Shown here piece by piece: positions 29,101 through 41,100 of a DNA stretch of 64,000 nucleotides; position 1 is the first letter of the stretch, and the number at the start of each line of letters is the position of its first letter. Source of the DNA: Aptenodytes patagonicus (Eukaryota > Chordata > Aves > Sphenisciformes > Spheniscidae); assembly GCF_965638725.1 (NCBI RefSeq), contig NC_134961.1, forward strand, positions 372,001 to 436,000, written 5' to 3'. The notes beneath the pieces are model-generated. The model worked only from the letters and a program-made list of their open reading frames with translations, did no database searches and was not told the origin of the DNA. A program made the position numbers and the translations under genes.

Positions 29101-32100
29101 TAACCCCTGGTGTGTTTTTCCTCCAGCGTACATACCGAATGCCAAAGGATATCCACGTTGAACCAGAGAAGTTTGCTGCAGAACTGATCAATCGTTTGGA
29201 GGAAGTACAAAAGGAACGTGAAGCAGAGGAGAAATTAGAGGAGCGCCTTAAACGCGTTCGAGCGGTTAGTAACCTCCTTGCCTCCTCTACCAGCCTGGGA
29301 GTCTGTCTGCGTACTGTACACCACAGGGAGCTTTCAACTGCTATAGAAGCAACCGGGGTGACCGCTTCCCTACTCCAACAGCCATGCTCATCACTTGCAT
29401 GGGGCTCCTGGAGGCTCCCATTGCCCCAGGAGCTTCCACGGTGCTGTTCCCCCATCCACGCAGGGCTCTGTGAGCTCCAGCACTCCCTCCCTGCTGTAAG
29501 ATACCAGCTATGGCACAGCAGTCCCCACTTCTGCCACCAGTTAGGGCCTGTGGATGCTCTCCATCATCTTCTTTGGCACCCTCGCTCTCCTGACTTTGTG
29601 AGCAATCCCTGCCATGCAAGGATGGGGACTATGTAACAGGGGTTCGCCTTCCCCTGTGGGGTATTGTGTGATCCCTATTTCCCCCACAAATGGTAACCAG
29701 ATGGCAGGTGACGTTATGCTTGGAGGTGTTTGTGTGCTATCAGGCCGTTTCTACCACAACCAAAAGGGTTCTGCCCATCAATGCCTAGCACGTGCCTAGA
29801 AAATTTGGAATTGATCAGGTGTAGCATCCAAAAACCTTCTCCTGGGCAGAGAAACGCACTGACTCCACGTGGGTAGCTGGGGAAACCCAGCCCATGGCAC
29901 TGCGTGCCATGAACCCTGGTACCACTGGGGCCCTTCAGAGCTCGAGGACTTGGTAGATGAACCAAGGGAAGCGTGCAAGGCCTTTAGCTCCACAACAAGC
30001 TCCAAAAGGGAGAGAATGTGGTATTGGTCATCTGGTATTACCTGTGTGAGACACCCTGTTCAGCAGTATTCACACCATATCTTTTCTTCAGAGATACTGC
30101 ATCTCATGGGTACCTGTACATCTTGTACTGGGGGTACAGGAGAGTTTTCAGAGGACACCACAGCGTTACTGAACATCACCAATGTCAGTATAACTACAGC
30201 CCTGTGTGAAGAAATTGTGGGTCTCTGCAGTTAATAGCTGCTGTGGCCCTGAGGCGAAGGTTCTGTGCTTAGTAACCTGCAGCTCTCCCTTAAAGCAAAG
30301 GTGTTGGTGCCTGTCTTGGCTAGCTCTGTGCTTTCAGAGGAGCTGAGCCTCTGGGGCTCCAGGGCAGACCCTTCAGCCCTATTAGAGTATTTTTAAATAT
30401 TGATCAAGTAGCTCTTTAAACAGAAAAGAGCTGTAGGTTGTAGTATTCGCTTTAAATCACATCTGCATTTCAAATGCAGAGAAGTGAGGAAGGCAGAAGG
30501 ATCTGTAAGGTTTCCTCCAGCTCCAAGCGTCGTCCAGCAAACTCTCTGCACCTCTGCATCCAGCCAGAAAAGGCCAGCAAAGTGCTATTTTGTGATTAGA
30601 TTCCTGTTCTTCTGGAATTGCTCCATCTTCCTGTCTGGTACCTGTTGCTTTCTAGACAAAGCCAATGTAACCGGCAGCATTTTCTGCTAACAGTCCTAGA
30701 GCACTCTTCCTCCTCCTCCCGTGGCTCTGTTGCAGCCCCCACTTGTACCAGACTACATTATCCCAGCCCTCTGCCTCCTTGAAGAAGCTGCCAGTAGCAA
30801 TACCATAAAATCAGCAAATACCTATGTGCCAGAGAATAAATTTAAGTCTGTTTAAACACATTTTTATGTGACTTAATCTATTTTTAAGCCCAGGACTCCC
30901 ACTAATGCTATATATTAAACCTCCTTGCTGTCTCCAGAATGTATTTCATTGACTGGCTGGCATCTGGCATTAGCCATTCAGGAAAAACTCAGAGTAAGCA
31001 ATTGTAGCTTTTTTAGGTCAGCATTTAAGGTGCAGGAGCTGCTGGTATCAGCAAGAGGAGAGCTTGAATCCTGATAGATCACAGGGCTTTTTTCTATGAC
31101 CTGAACACCAGGACTACAGGGTAACCTCTTACGGGGTCTGCATGGCTCACTGAACAGCAGCACAGGGAAAACCATGAGCGTTAGTCACACTAGGCAGTTA
31201 TCAGCTTAGCAGAGAAGCTGGAAATATTTTGCAAAAGCTAGGAAAAAAGAATTTTTCTCCCCCATACTGAGCTGCCTGCAGGTTCCCTTTCAAAGCCACA
31301 TCATGCAGTCACATCGAGAAGAGGCATCTGATTTAAAGCCAAATGCCTTTTACTGAAAAGACTGTAAGATTTCTGTTTTTCAAAAAAACCCAAACTCTGA
31401 ATTCATTAATTATTCTGAGCAACGTGGGAGAGGATTAGAGGATATGTGCGTTCCCTTACTACTTTTTGAGCCACTTCAGCCTCATGACCGTGCATGGAAG
31501 CTGCAGTATCGTATCATACAGATCAGTATCGTATCATACAGATCACTCTGTCTTTGTCTGAACTGAGCGAATTGAAAATAAGCCAGGAGAAGCAAAGCCA
31601 CCACTGAGATTCTCGCTATTTTGAATATAAAACATTGCCTAAGTAGAGAGGGAAATCATTTGCATGATGATCGAAAATGCACTCGTGGTTAGGTGAGCTA
31701 TTTTGCCCTACCGACCAGCAGCAGCCTGATGGGTGGGACTGGGAGAAGGCAGAGGAGGTTTGCAGCAAAGTATCGCTTGCCTGTAGCTCATCAGCGCAGA
31801 TCTCAGCCTCCTAATTCAAAGGGAAGGGCACCCCCAGCCTTGCTGGAGAGTAAAAATAGCTCAGCAGACAGTCAGCAAAGTTGAAGCCTGCATCTCTCTA
31901 ACTGCCGCTGCCTTTGGGAGCTGATGGAAGAGGTTTCTGACAATATTATGTCAACAAAGCACCATCTAGTGGTTATGGCACCCGGTTAGATTATTATTAT
32001 CCCCGCCCGGCTAGAGGCTGCGCACGCCGCCAAGCTTTGCCCAGCTCACCGCAGCGAGATGCTGAAACACGGCTCTGGAGCCCACGCCACCCCTGTGTCC

Positions 32101-35100
32101 AGGAAAGCCGAGCCCGTGGAGGAGGCTGCTCCCCAGACCCGCAGGTTTCTTTGGTGTAAAACGCTGCAGTTATTGCCTCTTGCCTGTGCCTCCTTGCTCA
32201 CGTCACTGTCTTGTCTTCCCTTTCTTCTGCCTGTGCCAGCCGCGGGCAGGGCGAGGGTGCTCAGTGGGCAAAGGGATGCAGGTTAGGCAGCAGGCTTGTG
32301 CAAGCTGGGTGCGGGCAGGTTTGGGTGGGAGGGAATTGCCAGGCATAGACTGTGATCGGGTAACTCGGGCAAGGAGCACCTTGCAACACACCAGTGCATG
32401 CGGCTGAGCCAAGGCTTGACTCTGCCGTATCCCAAGTCCTGCGTTACAATCCCAGTTTGGACTGCGCCGACCTCATGCCCTATGTTGTTTTTTTCGCTAC
32501 AGACTAAGCATGGTGAAAAGATTCAGCAGAATTGGTATCTGCAGCCTTGACTCGAACCTTTGCCCTGCTCGAGGAGAGACGGCAGCTTGGGATAGGCACC
32601 CCAATTCCTTTATTAGCTACCATTTTCTCACTGTTGGGGCTTTCTTACCTGATGTGAGGCTGAGAGCAGTGCTAGGGGATGGGAAGCCAGCTGCCCCAGA
32701 ACTTGCCTGCACACCACCAACCCCAGCAGCACTTTCTCCTGCCTGAGGACCTGCTTGGGGTCCAGATCTCCTGCTCGGTGACATAGATGAGCTGAGCCAA
32801 GGCAAACTGAGAGAGAGCCAATGCATCTCTCTCCTTCCCTTAGCCCACCCTGATCTCAGTCTCGGAGCAAAGCAAAGTACCAGGTCCCGGTTATCTGCAA
32901 AATGGAGTTCCAGGCAGCCAGAGGATTTCCCAAATCCCAGGCACCCATTTGGCTGGACCACCCCGGGTTGTCACTCTCATGCCACCCTGCTGTGGTGTGA
33001 CAGCACTGCCGGAGCTCTGGGCCCTGAGCAGGAAGGACACGCTGCCATTCCTCAGGGATCTGCGCCAGGGTCAGATCTTGCTCTGCACGTTAGTTGGTGT
33101 TTAAACCTAAGAGTTTTCCAGAAAGTAGGTACGAGCCCTAAAAGCCTCCCAAGTGCTGAGCACATCGTTGCGTTATCATAAACCGCTAATAAACGCTTAC
33201 CCCAGTGGTAGGGATTTAGTCAGCACATGCTTCATCTTTTCTTGTCCCTGAGCTAGGTGCCCAGGGACGGTGGTTGGCAGGCTGCAGCCTTGTGGCTGTA
33301 GATGAAAGGTGCTTCTGAAGTTCTTCAAAGCGATTTGTTAGAAAGTGGTGTTTCCCCTCCAGACGTGGGCATCGTGTCACACCCCCAGGCTTGCAGCGCC
33401 CACGCCTTTGGCACTTTCAAAGCCTGGCATTGTCCCTGCTTCAGGTTTGAACCCCCAGGTGTGACACTGGGAGGAAGTCTGTTATTTGCTTTCTTGCTGC
33501 GTGGTTGGCAGCTGAAACTTTGAAGCTGGTTAGCAAGTGATGGATGATGACATCTGACAGGCAAAGCTGATGGGAGTCAGTGTTTTCTAGCAGATGCATT
33601 TATCTGGCAGGGCAGAGATACCCTGTGCTGCAACTGATTTCTTTACTGTGCCAAAGGAGGAAAAGAGAGCGGGATTAAAGGACTTGCTGGAATCCTGCTT
33701 ATGTAATTAAAAAAAATAGGAATCCTGACTTCCAATAAAGAAACTTCATAAATACCTGAGTTTATGTTGGAGCGTAAAGTAGTTTGTCAGCATCAAAACT
33801 GTGGCTGTCAGCATGGAGGAGTTTTATTCTTCCTGGCAAGGACTTAAGAGTCGCTAACAGCATGTCCTAGACCGTTGTGAACTACAAGAACAAGCAGTTA
33901 GTTCCAACCCGTTTCTTTATCTGCGTGAAGTGTTTCACTCCAGCCTTAGCATGCCTGGGAGAAATCAATGTTTGATTTTCAAAACCATTTATGCTGCTGT
34001 CGACCTTCAGTTGCTCCCTCCTGTTACAAGCCTGCTGTTGGCTTTGCCTTGTGAAATAGTCATTCAGGTGAGAAACCCCCCTGGTCTCGCCTGACTTGAG
34101 AACTGTTTTGCCGCATATCCTGTAACTTTGGGCTTTATCTGATGGGCTTTGAAGCAGTGCCTTACCAAAGGCTCGTAGGAAGTTGCAGGTATGGTGCGGT
34201 AAGTTGTGTTTCCGCTGCTGGTTGTTACAGAACCACCTTCAAGGGACTTGGGGAGCTCTTTAGTAAGGTTCTGCCCACTCATACATCCGATTGAGTTGTT
34301 ACGCTTGTCTGAAAGCTGCGTCTGTAAACCCTGGTTGTGATGTGTGGGCTGCCTGTCAGAGATTGCCTCGGTCTCTTTGGGTAATGCATGGAGACCCTTG
34401 CTAATGGTGGCTCAAAAAGCAGGTACGGAGACCTGAGCAGCTCTGCTCGGTGGCAGCAAGACTGCACAGGCTTGGGTTGAGCATTAGGAAGTTTTCTGCG
34501 GGAGGGTGGCACAGTCTGGGACAGGACTCCAGAGGGGTGGTGGATCTCCGTCTTGAAGGTTTTCAAGATCTGGCTGGACTAAGCCAGGCCTGACCCAAGG
34601 GTTGGCAGCAGTCCTGCTGCGAGCAGGAGGCGGGACTAGGGACCCCTTTCACCACTCTGCTGTCATTCTCTGATTGTCCTCGTTTTTCTTGCAGGAAGAA
34701 GAAGGTGAGGATGCAGATATCTCTTCTGGTCCCTCGGTCATTAGCCACAAGATGCCTTCCGCCCAAGCCTTTCATCACTTCGCTCCTCGTTACTCTGAGA
34801 TGGGCTGCGCTGGGATGCAGATGAGAGATGCCCATGAAGAAAACCCAGAAAGCATCCTCGATGAACACGTACAGCGTGTGATGAAAACACCAGGCTGCCA
34901 GTCTCCAGGACCTGGCCGCCACTCTCCTAAGCCACGGTCCCCGGAAAGTGGCCACTTGGGAAAGCTGTCAGGGACACTAGGAACAATTCCTCCAGGACAT
35001 GGCAAGCACGCAACAAAATCAGGAATGAAACTGGATGCAGCTAACTTATACCACCATAAACACGTCTACCACCACATCCATCACCACAGCGTGATGAAAC

Positions 35101-38100
35101 CAAAAGAGCAGATCGAGGCTGAGGCCACGCAGCGAGTGCAGAACAGCTTTGCTTGGAATGTAGATTCACATAACTATGCAACAAAGTCACGAAACTACAC
35201 TGAAAACTTGGGCATGGCCCCTGTCCCCATGGACTCTTTAGGCTACAGGTGAGTCAAGGCAACACCCAACGGGAGTCCCAGAGCTGTGGCTTCTCTAGGA
35301 AGCTCTTTCATAAACAGGCTGTAGCATGTTGGTGAAACAGTTGCTGAACCACATTTTCTTGTGAAAGCCTATGCTGGGACATGGTTTGAGGGCCTTCCAC
35401 TGATCTTCCCCTTCAGAAACGGATATGCCCCCTGAGAACCCTTATAGACCCCTTTTCATCTCTCTGATCTGGTGCTGAAAGACACCCTCTAACCAGGATT
35501 TTTAATGGCCTTGGTTATAAAGTAGGTTTTCTGCTCCTTAAAGCAGGGGAGGTGTGCTTAGAAATTGCACATGGTGGTCTGCTTCCCCGTGCATCAGGAG
35601 TTGCTAAGTATAGGGCTGTGTCTCGGGGTCTGGGTAACAGAAACCAGTCTTCTAAGGTGTTTATGAGAAGACAAAAAAGCCCTCCTTATTGCAAGGCCAA
35701 ACCCATTCACCAGAAGGGCTCCTTTCTCTTCCTAACAAAGCGGTGGACACTGCGGTGCTGCTGTGGCATCCTGTCCCAAGGGGACGTTCTCCGGGGTAGG
35801 GGACCCTCTGCCTAGAAAAGACATTTTGCTACCTTACGGGCTTTTGCCCATCTTCCCTTGGCCGTTTGAATTCCTCCATCCTCTCCTTGCTGAGGGGAGA
35901 GGGTGAAGCTCCTTCTCCGCTGCGGTGGGTTTTGCGAGTCCTGACTGCAAAGGTGAGAGCAGAGCTCGGGGCTGCCCGGAATAAGGGATGGTGATGCAGG
36001 AGCTGCAGGGGAGAGCTGTGCTCACCCTGAGCGCGGCTGGCTCCCCAAGGCTGTGGGTTTGGGGTGTTGCTTTGCAGGTACCAGGGGTGGGATATTTAGT
36101 GAAGGCAGGTGGCTGGGTCTGCAGCGGGCAGGACCACCTTTCCGGGGTAGCAGGAGGGAGGCAGAGTGCAGAGGCAGCCGAAGCAAACTGCTCTCCAGGG
36201 AGGGAGGAGCACTTAAATCTGCCCTGTTTCTATGGGGAAAGGGTTGTTGCTTCAACAGAGCATGAGCATGGCCACGTTGTGTCAACCCAAAGCCCCATCT
36301 AGACACAGGACTTCTCTCTAGCACTGACTACAGCATATATTTAAGGGGATTACAAGAGGGCACATTCAGAGCTGTCCTTCCTCTGGCCCAAACTCCCAGT
36401 TCCTGACAGTCCCCGGGTTAGGAGCTTCACAAGACAAGAGTTGGCATCCAGATGGTCTTGTTTGGCAGCCAGCAGTCTCTTGCAGTGGCTTGTCTGGCTC
36501 CTTGTTGAACCCAGCCGGGCTGCTATCCCCCCAGCCCCCCGCGGCTGTGTCTGTGGGTTGATTACAACCTGCAGAAAAAGGCTTTTTTTTTTTTCGTTTG
36601 CACTGAACCTGCTGCTGGAGAATTTCATTTGATACCCACTAGTCCTCATGTGGGGAGAAGCAGACAAGAAGCTGTCAGTTTGCCCTGCCTTTGTAGATCT
36701 TCAGCAACCCCTCTCCAGGTTTTTTCCCCAAAAAATTAGCAAAGCTGTCTGAGGGCCTGTTACTCTTCTGCGGTGTTAAGGTTATTTTTCCTAAGTGTTT
36801 TAGCGCACAGAAGCAGAAGTAGGGAGGTCCTATGGAGTAAAGCGGGTGGGTGATTAGGACGGTGGGGGTCCCATGAAATTACAGGCTGTGGCAATGACAG
36901 GCCAGCACGGGTGAATTCTGCATGGCCTCATGAGCATGGGGCTGCCCGGCTGGGCACGTGGGCATGGATGTGGGCATTATTGCTGCAGTCATAAGCACAG
37001 CCAGAGTGTCAGCTACTGCCTGGCGTCTGTCTGGCTATGGTGTTTGAGGTGGCTGGGCTTCCCAGTGCACAGGAGCCCACAGAAGGCAGCGCACCCCGCT
37101 AGGATGTGATCTTCCACCATGATGTGAAGCCTCGGCTCAAATCGGGGTGAGAAACGAATGCTGGGCATGGCAAATCAGCAGTTTGGGGTATCAGTGAATC
37201 TGGGGGTTGATGAGAAGGGCTCACGTTTCCAGCAGTGGTCTGGCATGGAGAGGCAGCCGACGGATTGCAGCACCAAGATGAACCTCCTGCTCTGAGCAAA
37301 GAGCCAGGGGTTTAACACAACCCTTTGTGAGGCAGGAGATCTGCTGGGCTTTTTGCCATGTTGCCGTGGCTCATTTGGCCAGAGGAGAAGCTCCCTTTCC
37401 CCGCAGGTGGCTGGACGGAGAGGCCTGCTGTGCCTAGGTCTGGCCAGTCTTGCTCTTGGCCTCAACCGCGGCACAGTTGGCTTGAGCTGTGGTAGAGCCA
37501 GGGGGCTGTGGAAGGCAGCCAGGGCCACGTCTGCACTGCAGGCAACACCAGACCCCGGCAGGACTGAATATGTCTGGAGATAGACGTGTCCATCCTCTGC
37601 CACGGTCTGCGGTGGTTTGGCTTAGGCAAAGCGCTAATGTCTCAAGCTTTGTTCTTGCAGTGGGAAAGCAAGTCTGCTCTCAAAAAGAAATGTTAAGAAG
37701 ACCGATTCAGGGAAAAGTGATGGTGCCAGCTATGAGATGCCAGGATCTCCTGAAGACGTGGAGAGAAACCAGAAGATCCTTCAGTGGATCATAGAAGGAG
37801 AGAAGGAGATCAGCAGGCATAAGAAAACAAACCATGGGTAAGGGCTGGCAGAGCGAGGGGTCTTCACACTGTTGTATTGCATCCCCTGCACAAGGCATGT
37901 GTGTCTACGCTGTCCGGCAGTCTGCCTTATTCCTGGAGATCTTGGGAAGACAAGAATCCACCAGGCACAAGCGTTTAGACCCTTTGGAGACTGAGGATTG
38001 CTCGGGGGCTGTAAGGGCAGGTTTTTTCTGAAAGATGACTTTGTGGCCATGGCGGGGAGATTGCAGCCCCAGGGGAATCTCACAAATTGCTGCTGTGGTT

Positions 38101-41100
38101 CCAAGGTGGATAACGCGGCACACAGTAGGTAGTATTTTTCCTTTAAGCATTTGCTGTATGTAAACGCCTCTTACTCCTGCAAGGTGCTGATAGAAACATT
38201 GGACATGCTGCACTGGCGCTGTTGGTCCTGAGTAAGCAGTTTAGCACGGCTCAGGGTTGCCCAGCATTTCAGCTTGCTGGGAGCATCCTCTGGGATGGCC
38301 TCGCCTGCCTAGAGTGGAGCCAAGGACGTGACTGTCTCAGGAATCTGTCTGGAGTCAAGCAGATCTCCTGCAGGCACGGATCCTTAGTCAACAGTTTGGT
38401 CAGTCTCTGGCAAAAAAACAGTGCTTGCCGGGCGTCGACGAGAGGGGTCTGGGGTCTCGTCCCCTCTGACGCTGCTGCGCTGATGGCTGAGTGGTGAAAC
38501 TGCTGGGGGTTTCTTCTCTTGCTTAATGGTAGAGGCCAGGGTGGGTTGCACTGCAGGCAGCTGGGGCCGAGTGCCAGAGCCATGGGCAGTGCCGGGCCAC
38601 CGTGAAGTCAGGCAGCAGGTTCTGCTGCTGGAGCTGGGGAAGGACGAGCACATCCCTGCAACATCTCTTTCCCTGGAGATGCCGACCAGCAGTTCATGGA
38701 GAGGCTCGCAGCCTTGGAACGTCGGCAGCACATGGGAGGGCATCTTCTGGGGGAATGTCTCAAATGGTGGGGCTGCCTTTTGCTGGTTTTATTTTTATGT
38801 ATCGTGGACTTGATAAGAGCCCTTAAACAGATCTGCGGGCTTTGTGTCAGGGTTGGGTTGCTCACCCTGATGTCTCAGGACTTGCTGTCCTGAAATCGTC
38901 TCTAGACATGGATGGTGCTCCCCTGTCGCTTGGAAGCCGTGCTGTAAGGAGCTTCCCAGTGGTGCCCTTGTCCAGCTGCAGAAGCAGTAGGTCCACCTAG
39001 GAGTGACTGTGTGCCTGTCCAAAGCGGCTCAGCCGTCTGGGTAAAAAGACGGCTTAAAAAAACCCTTTGTGTTTGTGTGTAGCTCTTCAGGTGCTAAGAA
39101 GCAGCTGTCCCATGATATGGTCCGACCCCTCTCCATTGAGCGGCCTGTTGCGGTGCATCCGTGGGTCAGTGCCCAGCTCCGAAACGTCGTCCAGCCTTCT
39201 CACCCCTTCATCCAAGATCCTACCATGCCACCCAATCCAGCCCCCAACCCTCTCACTCAACTGGAAGAAGCTCGCAGGAGGTTGGAGGAGGAGGAAAAAA
39301 GGGCTGGAAAACTTCCCCTTAAACAAAGGTATGGTGATAGGGTCTGACTGCGCGTGGGAGGGAAGAGGGGGACTTCTCTGAAGGTGGGCAGCTGAGGGAG
39401 TTGTCCGCTGCCCTCTGCTCTGGTCTCCAGCTCCCAGCACCACCTGCGTGGAGGCACATGCAGAGAGGTCAGAGAAATCTGCCCCAGTCCCTCTAACGTG
39501 GTGGTGCAAATGCCAAAACCCACCTTGAGGCCTTGGGCTTGTGGTTTGTGGATGGAGAAGCTGGAAATGCTCTTGGGAGGGAGGGGAAGGGGCTGCTGAG
39601 AGCTTGAGGAGGAGCTGGGCAGGGGGAGTGTGTCTAGAAGGGGCATGGTATGGGACAGCTCTCTCCCCCAGTACTCGCTGACTCTCGGCTTGTTCACGCT
39701 CGCACAAGAATTTCAAAGGTTGGTGCAGGAGCAGAATTCAGCAGGCTGCAGCAAAATTAAGTTCAGAAGAAGAACATGTATTTGCTCTTTGTCTGCATCT
39801 CCCTCAGGCTTCTGGCAAAGGCTGCTCGAGCATCTGGATGGGAGCACTGCACTGTAGTCCCACTGCAACAACATTGACTCGCTGCACGGCCCTGTCCAAG
39901 TCACTGCATCTTTTTGTGACTCAGCTTAATGCCTGTTGCAGAGCTAATTCTCCTGCTCCTGTGTTATCTTTCAGGGAAGATTATTTGCAAGGCACATGGA
40001 GCTCTCAGATGAAAAGTGTTTTGGAAGTGCTAGATAATTACTGTTAACAGCTAAAAGCACTTTGTCCATTAAAAACCTTTCACAGCTTTATAGCTGTATT
40101 CTGAAAACTTGAAACTTTGGCGTCTGACTCTGAGCAACACGAGTGTAATTTAAAAAAGAAGCTCTTTTAATTGCTGAGCTCCAATTATTTTTGCTTGCAG
40201 TGACCATGTAGCAGACTTCTGCATATTTATGTCAGAGCATTTATTGAAAGCCAGGTAATTAGAGGGCTCTCCCAAGTCAGGTTAAGCCAAGTTTATTTGA
40301 TCTACCTTTCAGCTTGTGTAATTGGATAGTGTTTATTAGTAGAGTCATTTATAGTCGTACTAAATTCATGCACCTTCCTCAGAAATGTCTAGATGCAGAT
40401 ACACACTTTGGAAACACCGACCTGGGCTATAGGCATATGCAATTAATGCTCTAATAATAATTTGGCGTGTATTGTAAGTGTAGTTTTTGTAGGAACCCCA
40501 TGGTGGTGTGGTAAATGCCGTGCAGATCAGTGGGAGGACAGGCTGAGCAGTCCCAGTGCTGGGCTGCTCTGCTTACGCTGCCTGCCCACGAGGTCCGGCT
40601 CTTCTCCCGGTGATGCAGGGATCCCCCTGACTTGCCCCGTGCATGGAAAACCAAGGAGCCATGTTCGCTAGGGGGGAACTGCTCATGGAAAGCAAATGTG
40701 CTCATGTCCAGCAGCAAGCAAGAATGGATGCAGTGGTCCCCAGGGAGCCAGGGGTTTCTGGATGTTGAAATCTCTCTGCTGGGTTTTGGCAGGATTGGGT
40801 GCTCCAGCTGAAGCGCACCTGAGCTAGCAGCTTTTTAGAGAGCTCCTGCTATGGGTAGCACAGGAGCCTGCCTGAAAATAGACCCCAAGTCTCTTCTGAG
40901 GGGGGCTGCCCAAAGCTGGCTGGGGAGCTAAGGAGAAAGAGAGAGGGCAGTTAATGTGAAAACACCATTTATTTCAGCCGGGAGCTCTGGAGAGCTCTGG
41001 GAAATTGGAGCCAGTGCCCAGGTTCGTTGGCAGCCTGGGGGAAGCCACAGGGCAGGGGAGGTGGAGGTGAGCCCGAGGTGTCCTTGAGGCACCGGCTTGA

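Larger units (their letters stand above)
21187..29126 (+). other. AXIN1: AXIN1 intron 4
   Basis: 7.9 kb, no supported gene. It holds a (TTG)n run (22340-22358), a (TTTG)n run (24118-24143) and, around 22.55-23.20 kb, an AT-rich stretch with a perfect octamer and homeodomain-type motifs that could be a regulatory element. Confidence 0.85.
29265..34694 (+). other. AXIN1: AXIN1 intron 5
   Basis: 5.4 kb without a supported gene. It contains a 20-base tandem duplication (31504-31543). Its last 250 bases are a CR1 LINE 3' fragment, so the transposon tail sits just before the exon 6 acceptor. Confidence 0.85.

Noticed and set aside
28932-29636. A 234-codon frame spanning AXIN1 exon 5 and both flanking introns.
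   Set aside because: Only the part from 29127 to 29264 matches axin; strong splice sites bound it and the flanks have no similarity to anything known.
39975-40025. A TTTCAG followed by a segment that reads HMELSDEK in one frame, recalling the MELSETE end of human AXIN1 exon 9.
   Set aside because: The frame does not fit the exon 8 and exon 10 phases, the preceding 25 residues of exon 9 are absent, and no good donor follows. Treated as coincidence.
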